A stretch of DNA of 64,000 nt, taken from the NCBI RefSeq assembly GCF_009827405.1, contig NZ_WTYY01000001.1, forward strand, positions 62,001 through 126,000. Reading direction: 5' to 3'. The first letter of the stretch is position 1. Every line of letters begins with the position of its first letter. Position numbers and translations under genes: made by a program. The notes beneath the pieces were generated by a model. It was not told the origin of the DNA and did no database searches. It saw only the letters and a program-made list of their open reading frames with translations. This DNA is from Alteraurantiacibacter aestuarii. Its GTDB lineage: Bacteria > Pseudomonadota > Alphaproteobacteria > Sphingomonadales > Sphingomonadaceae. This document shows positions 54,327-61,528 of this stretch, piece by piece.

Positions 54327-56108
54327 CTACAGCCCTTTCAGATACTCTTGCACGGCTAAAGGATACTCATCGCCATCCAGCCCTTTGCCTTGTAAGTACT
54401 CAGCAAGAAAGTACTCTTGGAATGCTCGATGCGAGAAGCGCATCGGTACGCTCATTCGGTAACGTACTGCGACTGGAACTATAAGACTAGTCGACGCAAT
54501 TGAATGCAATGAAACTCTTGCGGTATTGAATATACGCTGGGCTATTGAAACCACTTCGCCCGAATCGATGGTTTCGGCGAGTTGGATGCGGCCACTGTCG
54601 TCAGTGTCGACCATCAGTCCAGCCGCCTCCGCCATTAGATTTCTGATCGAGTGCAGAAACTCGTCCCTATCGGTAATAGGGACGGGCGTTTCCCGGGCTG
54701 CTTTCAAATCTCTGATAAGCTTCTGGTCGGTCCAGAGGGAGATCAATTCTGAGCTGTTCTTGGCAGGGTGCATCCCCTCACCGATTAGGTCTAGGGTCAT
54801 GCGAAGAAAAAGAGGGTGCCTCAAAAACTCAGCGTCCCATCCTCCCGATTGCCTCTGTCGGACCGCTTCGAGGAAAACCGAGAAATTCTGGTTTTCAGGA
54901 TCTTGAATTGATACCTGCTCGACCAGCGCAATAATTTGCTGCCAGCCCCAGGGGGCAAGATGTAGAACCGGGATTCTCTTCGGGACTCCTTTCATTGATA
55001 GTTCATTGAAGAGATGATCATAATTCCCGAAAGACGCATTGAAATGCTCAGACCGGGTACTCAAAAGAATCCTGCATCTTAGTTCAGCTAAGGCACTAGC
55101 GAATCTTGTTATTTCAGACGGGCCGGCGAGGGATCGGTTCTCATCCAAACCATCAATTATGAGCGTCGCAGAGCTATCATTTGCTGAAAGTTCCTTGCGA
55201 AGCATCGCAGAGGCAAGTCGCTCAAAAATGCCTTTCTCATCTTCGTCAAAATCTGCGAAAATTGAGAGAGCCTTCAAAATATCTTGCATCAAGACGTGTG
55301 TGCCGACTCCACCCTTTTCGGGCTCAATGTCTGCAGCAGGAACGTAGATTACTCGGCTTGGAGCATGCCTGGCGATATTGAGGCACGAAGTGGATTTCCC
55401 GCTTCCAAAAAGCCCGGTCAACACGGCCCACCGGTCACCTCCTCTATCTAGCATGCCAGCGAGATCGGATTCTGTTGATGTTTCATCCACATCGACAATT
55501 CTGGCTCGTGACCCTCGGATCAGGTGCAATGAAGACAGCTGTATTGGAACTTTCGAAACTATGTCAGCAGGCTGGCTAAAATTCATGCCCGCTTGCCTGA
55601 TCATAAAGTCAGCTTGCTGACTAATTCGCTCTTCAATCATCTTCCAAAGAGCGTCCTGCAGAGCAGAGAATAACTTATGCCTATCCCACTGAAGCGCTCG
55701 GTCGGCACGGCCGCTTGCCACTAGGTCGGCTAGAAGCTGATCAATCTTTTCTGCTACGTCACGGTTACGCCCATCCTGATTATGGACCAAAACATATGTT
55801 TTGGTCTCAAGGCCAGAATCTCGAAACTTCTTGATCGACTTAGCGATTGGATCAAACTGATCATCAGCCAATCCCTCGACCTTGAAAAACCCTTTGCACT
55901 GGACTGCGCATTCGATCTCATCGTCGCTAGTCAAGCTGAGAAGATCAACGCCGCTGCGATCATACGCCTTCATCGCTGGCACCTGGACCAGACTAGGCCA
56001 TATCGCTCTCATTAGGGGCAGTACTGCCCTTTCAAAGTCTCGATCTGTGGCGGCATGGATCCTACCGTTTAGATCCTTCCAAGGTTTCGTACTCATCATC
56101 CCAGCCAT
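54327..56108 (-). CDS. PD-(D/E)XK nuclease-NACHT NTPase fusion (bNACHT/Avs-like)
   Basis: About 593 residues. The first ~150 form a restriction-endonuclease (Mrr-like) domain with D55 in SGVDLLSL and E66-x-A-V-Q70-C-K72 (ECAVQCKGF). A NACHT-type STAND NTPase follows: Walker A GLFGSGKST (about 232-240) and Walker B TLIIDGLDEN (about 315-324) with the NACHT DGLDE form. LLSTRSEHF and the winged-helix end FSHRAFQEYFLAEYL follow. The chain stops shortly afterwards without a repeat sensor, like short bacterial NACHT proteins. In Avs and bNACHT systems, phage sensing activates an N-terminal effector; here DNA cleavage is the inferred outcome. Start ATG 56108 is uncertain (56099 and 56096 possible). 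Low GC suggests transfer. Confidence 0.82.
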   Translation of the reverse strand: MAGMMSTKPWKDLNGRIHAATDRDFERAVLPLMRAIWPSLVQVPAMKAYDRSGVDLLSLTSDDEIECAVQCKGFFKVEGLADDQFDPIAKSIKKFRDSGLETKTYVLVHNQDGRNRDVAEKIDQLLADLVASGRADRALQWDRHKLFSALQDALWKMIEERISQQADFMIRQAGMNFSQPADIVSKVPIQLSSLHLIRGSRARIVDVDETSTESDLAGMLDRGGDRWAVLTGLFGSGKSTSCLNIARHAPSRVIYVPAADIEPEKGGVGTHVLMQDILKALSIFADFDEDEKGIFERLASAMLRKELSANDSSATLIIDGLDENRSLAGPSEITRFASALAELRCRILLSTRSEHFNASFGNYDHLFNELSMKGVPKRIPVLHLAPWGWQQIIALVEQVSIQDPENQNFSVFLEAVRQRQSGGWDAEFLRHPLFLRMTLDLIGEGMHPAKNSSELISLWTDQKLIRDLKAARETPVPITDRDEFLHSIRNLMAEAAGLMVDTDDSGRIQLAETIDSGEVVSIAQRIFNTARVSLHSIASTSLIVPVAVRYRMSVPMRFSHRAFQEYFLAEYLQGKGLDGDEYPLAVQEYLKGL

Positions 56109-56314
56109 GCTGTCGATGATAGAGGCCAGCCGATACAAAGCTAGTCGAAAGAGCCTCTAACGAGCGCTATTGCATCGTTGGCTGAATGTCGGCTTGGAAC
56201 TCAAGGAGCCTAAAAGCAGTCAGTCCGCAAACGGCCCAATTCCTGTCGTTTAGCGCAAGATCCCTTGCGGCAGCGAATGACTTTGGCGAACCTAATCGGC
56301 GCTAATCGGGATTC

Positions 56315-57109
56315 TTAAGCTCCTGGCATGTCACCCTGCCAGCAATGGATGCGATGCCACGCAAGGCGCGATCTGTGGTCGTCCGTCAGTACCAGCGGTG
56401 GAACGCTGCCGACGCTCATTTCTCTCGCCGCTTTGTCGTCGAGCAACGGCGAGGGTACTGCACGCCCATGATCATCGAAGGTCACGAGTCCACTGTCGAA
56501 CGCCGCATCCCAAAGCGATGAGAGCAAGAAGCCGTTATAGACATTCAATCGTTCCTGGTCGCTGTCGCACTTGGCCCAGCCGATGATATGCGATGCGCGC
56601 AGCAATTCCGGATTGGATATCCCTGTCAGCGGACACGTGCCATTCCAATAGTTCATCAAGGCATCACGAAAACGGGCCTGCCCGATGCGAACTTTCTGCA
56701 TCTGCTCGGCTTCGGTGTTTCCGAGATGCGCGGTCTCACGAACGAAATCTTCGAAGGGCAGCGTCGGAAGACTGATAGACAAGCGGTAGACTTCACCCAC
56801 CGCGGCGAAAAGTGCTTCCCGCCTCTCAAATGCAAAGGCTGCCACGTGGCCCTTGGCACAAGGGCTGGCCACTTCTGCCATCAATTCCCGCGCAGCGCCT
56901 GGATGAGAGATTGAGAGGAAGAATGGACCGGACATACCCGCAGGAGTGGCCGCAAGTGCTATTTCGCCAGGAGCCGAAGCAGAACGAAAGAACAGCCAGC
57001 CGGCCGACTGTTCCGGGCCGACCCGATAACCGTGTTCGTTAGCTGCATCGCGTAGCTCTGATTGGAGTAGGAATGGATATTCCGAGAGGCGGTTCTTCGC
57101 GTCGATCAT
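56315..57109 (-). CDS. HNH endonuclease (HNH_2 type)
   Basis: A 264-residue protein. The C-terminal half carries an HNH_2-type nuclease: YWNGTCPLTGISNPELLRASHIIGWA (C159, H174), N192-G, and DAAFDSGLVTFDD. The N-terminal ~120 residues (WLFFRSASAPGEIALAATPAG...FFLSISHPG) may bind a partner or DNA. Its ATG overlaps the stop of the 94-residue gene by 4 bases, making it the last gene of the coupled helicase-methylase operon. It is probably the cleavage component of a restriction-like system. Confidence 0.85.
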   Translation of the reverse strand: MIDAKNRLSEYPFLLQSELRDAANEHGYRVGPEQSAGWLFFRSASAPGEIALAATPAGMSGPFFLSISHPGAARELMAEVASPCAKGHVAAFAFERREALFAAVGEVYRLSISLPTLPFEDFVRETAHLGNTEAEQMQKVRIGQARFRDALMNYWNGTCPLTGISNPELLRASHIIGWAKCDSDQERLNVYNGFLLSSLWDAAFDSGLVTFDDHGRAVPSPLLDDKAAREMSVGSVPPLVLTDDHRSRLAWHRIHCWQGDMPGA

Positions 57110-57390
57110 TCTGCTTCAACCGGCTGATCGGCCCACATCGCAAAACAGCGCATAGCAGCCGCAACTTCATCAGCGGAACTCGCATCGCTAACATCAATAC
57201 CAAAATCTTCCAGCGCATCACGGGCGCCGTTGAACCAAGCGCGGAGGTAGGGGCGCAAGGCTGTCATGCTGGTATCCAGATCGGCCGCAATGATTCTTAC
57301 GAGCTCCATGAAATTGCGTTGCCCCGCCTCCATATGGAAACCGGCAAGCTGCACGTTATCCGAGAAGGTTTCCGGATCGAACTTGGTCAC
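57106..57390 (-). CDS. Unknown 94-aa helical acidic protein in the helicase-methylase operon
   Basis: A 94-residue protein predicted to be almost all helix (FMELVRIIAADLDTSMTALRPYLRAWFNGARDALEDFG, then EVAAAMRCFAMWADQ). It starts at GTG 57390, overlapping the previous stop (GTGA), and its own stop overlaps the HNH start. No family is recognised. Acidic composition and its place beside a nuclease make an accessory or inhibitor role possible; this is speculation. Confidence 0.7.
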   Translation of the reverse strand: MTKFDPETFSDNVQLAGFHMEAGQRNFMELVRIIAADLDTSMTALRPYLRAWFNGARDALEDFGIDVSDASSADEVAAAMRCFAMWADQPVEAE

Positions 57391-57668
57391 CGATATCCCT
57401 CCGTCCGTGGCCGCATGCCGCCGGCCACCAGCGTATCATCATAGGTGGCGAGGACGATGCGTTGGGTGCGGTATTCGCCGTGTCTGGCGATTTCGTTCCT
57501 CTGGAAGTCGCGGAAAGTTTCGCTTGGGCAGTCTTCGCCCATCACGTCCTTGAGATCGAGCTCAGCGCAACGGGGGGCGCGGGAGTCCTCGGCGCAGCCA
57601 AACGTAGTCCCCTCATGCCCATGGTCGCGCGCGAAGAGAGGTATCGAACGCGACGCCGTCGTACTCAT
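57387..57668 (-). CDS. Unknown 93-aa protein in the helicase-methylase operon
   Basis: A 93-residue protein with several Cys and His residues (FARDHGHEGTTFGCAEDS, CAELDLKDVMGEDCP) and a basic C-terminal part (FQRNEIARHGEYRTQRIVL). The ATG overlaps the methylase stop (ATGA) and its stop overlaps the next start (GTGA), so coupling supports it as real. No family is recognised. It could be a metal-binding or DNA-binding accessory protein. Confidence 0.6.
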   Translation of the reverse strand: MSTTASRSIPLFARDHGHEGTTFGCAEDSRAPRCAELDLKDVMGEDCPSETFRDFQRNEIARHGEYRTQRIVLATYDDTLVAGGMRPRTEGYR

Positions 57669-60600
57669 TCCATATTCTCAAAAAAGCGTAACGCCTCGTC
57701 TCTTTCTCGAAAGCGGCCCCAAACATTTTCGGATTTCTCTTTCCAAATCGGAAACGTGCCGAAGACATATTCGACTTCAGATCGAGCAAAACCAAACGCA
57801 GTGAAATACACTGCGTCAATCCACGCCCTCAGCATTAACCTCTCCTCGGGGTTAGTCGTGCTTAGATGAGTGCGGTCAAGATCTTTGGCGAAGAAAATCA
57901 CGCTATCCGATGTGTTCGTCAATGCCACCACCGCATCTATAAGACTATCATGGTGTTGAGCGACCGCCTCTGGAGGGACCACAAACGATTGCAAAAGCAG
58001 CGATTTAGTGAAGTTTGCGCCATAAAATTTTTGTCTGATTAGGTAATCAAATGGCGTTGAATTGAACATGGACAAAAATAGTGCAGACTGTCGTGGGTCG
58101 CCCTTACTTATCACGATATTTGGGGCCTTGTAGTTAAAAGCCGCTGGGCCAACAACACATCCAACCGCTGTGCGGAAATTGCTGATAACGTTTGTCGTAT
58201 CGCGGAAAGCGATATTCCAGTTATCACGCAAACCCCTAGCGGCCAGGTTGGCTTCTTGGAAAGCTCCACGCACCCAATAACGCGGCAAAATCTCGAAGTC
58301 CCGCTGCCCTTTTACCTCGAGGGTTGGTGTGATCGTTGCCGCCTTAATTCCAAACCGCTTTTCAGGAGGGATGCCGTCAAAGGTTGCAAATCGGTGGTCA
58401 AATTGATGAATTAGTTTGCCCTCGTAAACTGGAGCAAAAACTTCTTCCCCCAAAGCAAACCAAGAGCCTACGAGCTTATAACCCGCGCCTTGCAACTCCT
58501 CTAAGTCGCGCAGCTCGGCAGCATCGGAAGTCATATGCAGTCCGCTTGTGTAATGAGCATGCCACGGTGATACTCCGAGCGTGGGAAATGCAGTTGCGAC
58601 ACGGGTCAGAATGCGCAAATCTTCAGAACTCTCGCATTGCGGCAAAGTCCCCGTATCTGGATTAAGTTGCCGAGGTATCTCCCTGTTGATTTTGATTATC
58701 ACGCCTTCTTGAACTAGGTTTCGGGAGTGAGTCAGTCCAACTGCAAGCTTTAACACCGTTTCAGTGACAGCTCCCGTGAATGTCGCCAGAGAATAGCGCT
58801 CATGATAACCTACTGTAGGAAATAGCATCTCCCAGTTCTTGAAGTCGAATACCGATTCCAATCGTCCACTAGTAATGAGATAATCGGTGAAACCCTTCCA
58901 AGTGGAGCCAGTGAACATCATAGACTTCACTATAAGCCCGCTTTTCCCGGTCGCACTTAATAAACTTAGCGATAGTTCGGCGAAAAGGGGATAGAGGTTC
59001 AATTCGCCCACAGCGGATAATTTGAACCGGTTCGAGCTACGCAAGAACTTGCCGAAAGCTGAAACAAGCCGCTGCTCTTTGCCCCAAATCTTTGCAAGTT
59101 CTGGAGATTTTTCGAAGGCGGCAGAAATCAGTCGTTTACGCTTCGATGCATTGGCTTCTTCGGCGATTTCTGAGTACGCGGCAAAAAATTCGCGCTCAAG
59201 GATCGTAAATTTTTCCCACGGTGGGTTACCCAGAACAACGTCGAAGCCACCCTTTCCGATCAGCACATCGGGAAAGGCGAGCGGCCAATGGAAAGCGCGG
59301 GCGAATTCGGCGGCATCCACGCTGGCGGCTTCCAACGGGCCATAAATCTGCCCGCCGCCCAGCTTCTTCCAAACGTCTGCGGTGGTTGGCACTTGGCCGC
59401 GCTGATAGTTTTCCGGCACCTCCAGCTTGGGGAGTAGGTAGGCGGCAGTATAGAGATCGCAGGCGACCTTGGTAGCATAGCGATCGGGATCGCGCCGCCA
59501 CGCCTCGAACGCCTCGCGCTTCTTTTCCACTTGGCTCACCGTGTCTTCGCTCATCCGGCGGATCGTGGAAAGGTTCGCGGCCAATTTGCGCGGCGGCATG
59601 GCCCCGCCACCGCTATCGAAATCGAAAGCACCCTGGCCTTTCTTTTCGTTCTTGTTCTTTATGTTCCAGTATTTGGCCGCATCTTCGCTGTCGCCCGTCA
59701 GCGGTTTGTAGGCATCGTCGGGAATACCCTGCTCCAGTGCCTCAAGGTCGAACACGCCGAGCAGCGCGTCGCCGCAGCGGATATTGGCATCAAGAAAGCC
59801 CAGCGGTTGTCCTGGAGAAACACTCTCGATCCACAGCGCCACCTTGGCCAACTCCACCGCCATCGGGTTGCGATCCACCCCGTAGATGCAGCTTGAAACG
59901 ACATCGCGCAGTGCACGGTGATAATCGGGCGCATCGCTATCGCGAAGCTGGGCCACTCTGGTTGCCATGCGCCGCGCCGCGCCAAGCAGGAAATGCCCCG
60001 AGCCACTGGCAGGATCTATCACCCTGAGGGCCAGAATTGCCTCGACGCCGCCTTCCGCCTCAGCCCGATCCAGAACCGGATCCAGCGCGCTATCGAGCAG
60101 CGTCTGCACCAGACTGTCAGGGGTATAATAGCTTCCGCTGGTCTTGCGCGTGTTGCCCTTGAGCCCCGAATCCAAGGTAAAGGTGCGCCCCTCATCTTCG
60201 CGCATGGGAACGAGTTCCAGCAGGCCTTCATAGACGCTGCCCAGTTCCTCGGTCGCCATATCGCGCCAGTTGATCCGGACCCGGCGCTTGTCATCAATCA
60301 GCCAGCCAAGTTTGTAGATTGCAGCCAGCAATGCGCGGTTGGGCAGGCTTGCTTGCCCCAGATCCGGCGTAAGGCCGCGCGAAAACAGACTTCCCAAGGC
60401 CGGAAGTCCTAGCAGGCCCTCACCGCGTTCCAGTGCATTGAAGACGATCTTTACGCCTTCCCATGCATCCTGGTGGTGGTCGTGAGCGCCGCGCTGTGCG
60501 GACCGATCCCGAAGGTAGGCAAAGCCGTAATTTTCGCCGTAGAGCGCGCGGACAGCACGCGATGCGCCCGGCGCATGCAGCAGGTTTCGGTCTTCTGCGA

Positions 60601-61528
60601 CTGCGAGAAAGATCAACCGATAGACGGTCCGCAGCAGCTGTTCGAAGTAGCCGGACATCGACAATGCGCCTTCGTCGAGTTTCTGACGCAGGGCAGGGTT
60701 GGCATCGAGAAAACCCTGACCAAGGGAGAGCAGGGCGTCTTCAACATTGCCGCGCAGCCGGTCACGCGCAGCGGTTCCGGCACGCATTCCCGCCTCACGC
60801 CAACGCTCCAAAGCACAGTCACTGGCGGGCGCACCTTCAGCCCCGAATCGGCTGTTGTGAATAAGCAACCAGAGCGCGGTGAAGTCGGCGAACATTTCGT
60901 CGCGGAAGATCGCTCCCAGATCTGCCTCGATGTAGGCAGGCCGTGTGAAACTGGCATTGTCGCGCATGAGGCGGACGCGGTCTCCGGCAAAGACGAGGCC
61001 CCAGTAGAAATCCGGGTTGGCGTTCAGCCAGTCCTGCAGAAGGACCGCCGGAGAACGGCGCGCTATGCGGCCATCGGGCCCATCGCCGAATTCCGGCTGA
61101 GCCCGTGTGAAGCCATCGGCAAGCTTGCCGTCTTCGCCTGTCGCTGGTGCTGCGACAACGATCGGGACCTTCCCAGCTTTGGCTTCCCACGCGATACGGA
61201 AACGTCGGCCTTCCCGATCATGCGTGACTGGGCCGGCGAGCGAGAATCCGAAGGCTTCTTCGAGCAGCACTCGCACGAAGCCAGCCGTCTGGGTGACCGT
61301 AGGCTCGTCGATTGTACTGAAAGATTGCCAGTGCGCCTGGCCGATCCGAAAATAGCGCGTGATCTCGTCCCGCAGCGATGTCCCCTTGGGACACCCATAC
61401 TCGGCGGCAGTTTTCTGATCAGGTGTGGCAGAAGCGATGGCTGTGATCTGCTCCGGCGAGATAAGCCCGCCTTCGATCGTGATCGCGGCAAAGCCAAGAT
61501 CGGCTGCCCGTTTGCCCGGCCTGCTCAT
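57665..61528 (-). CDS. N6-adenine DNA methylase, DrmMI/PglX/Eco57I-like
   Basis: A 1287-residue protein. After an N-terminal helical region with RQKLDEGALSMSGYFEQLLRTVYRLIFLAVAEDR, the catalytic core has SYYTPDSLVQTLL (about 467), SAM motif I VIDPASGSGHFLLGAARRMA (about 503), IYGVDRNPMAVELAKVALWIES, and motif IV LGNPPWEKF (about 764). The last ~500 residues should be the target-recognition region. It is the size of DISARM DrmMI or BREX PglX, far longer than a simple modification enzyme. ATG shares its A with the helicase TGA (TGATG). The part after NPPW is clearly more AT-rich than the part before. Confidence 0.9.
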   Translation of the reverse strand: MSRPGKRAADLGFAAITIEGGLISPEQITAIASATPDQKTAAEYGCPKGTSLRDEITRYFRIGQAHWQSFSTIDEPTVTQTAGFVRVLLEEAFGFSLAGPVTHDREGRRFRIAWEAKAGKVPIVVAAPATGEDGKLADGFTRAQPEFGDGPDGRIARRSPAVLLQDWLNANPDFYWGLVFAGDRVRLMRDNASFTRPAYIEADLGAIFRDEMFADFTALWLLIHNSRFGAEGAPASDCALERWREAGMRAGTAARDRLRGNVEDALLSLGQGFLDANPALRQKLDEGALSMSGYFEQLLRTVYRLIFLAVAEDRNLLHAPGASRAVRALYGENYGFAYLRDRSAQRGAHDHHQDAWEGVKIVFNALERGEGLLGLPALGSLFSRGLTPDLGQASLPNRALLAAIYKLGWLIDDKRRVRINWRDMATEELGSVYEGLLELVPMREDEGRTFTLDSGLKGNTRKTSGSYYTPDSLVQTLLDSALDPVLDRAEAEGGVEAILALRVIDPASGSGHFLLGAARRMATRVAQLRDSDAPDYHRALRDVVSSCIYGVDRNPMAVELAKVALWIESVSPGQPLGFLDANIRCGDALLGVFDLEALEQGIPDDAYKPLTGDSEDAAKYWNIKNKNEKKGQGAFDFDSGGGAMPPRKLAANLSTIRRMSEDTVSQVEKKREAFEAWRRDPDRYATKVACDLYTAAYLLPKLEVPENYQRGQVPTTADVWKKLGGGQIYGPLEAASVDAAEFARAFHWPLAFPDVLIGKGGFDVVLGNPPWEKFTILEREFFAAYSEIAEEANASKRKRLISAAFEKSPELAKIWGKEQRLVSAFGKFLRSSNRFKLSAVGELNLYPLFAELSLSLLSATGKSGLIVKSMMFTGSTWKGFTDYLITSGRLESVFDFKNWEMLFPTVGYHERYSLATFTGAVTETVLKLAVGLTHSRNLVQEGVIIKINREIPRQLNPDTGTLPQCESSEDLRILTRVATAFPTLGVSPWHAHYTSGLHMTSDAAELRDLEELQGAGYKLVGSWFALGEEVFAPVYEGKLIHQFDHRFATFDGIPPEKRFGIKAATITPTLEVKGQRDFEILPRYWVRGAFQEANLAARGLRDNWNIAFRDTTNVISNFRTAVGCVVGPAAFNYKAPNIVISKGDPRQSALFLSMFNSTPFDYLIRQKFYGANFTKSLLLQSFVVPPEAVAQHHDSLIDAVVALTNTSDSVIFFAKDLDRTHLSTTNPEERLMLRAWIDAVYFTAFGFARSEVEYVFGTFPIWKEKSENVWGRFRERDEALRFFENME

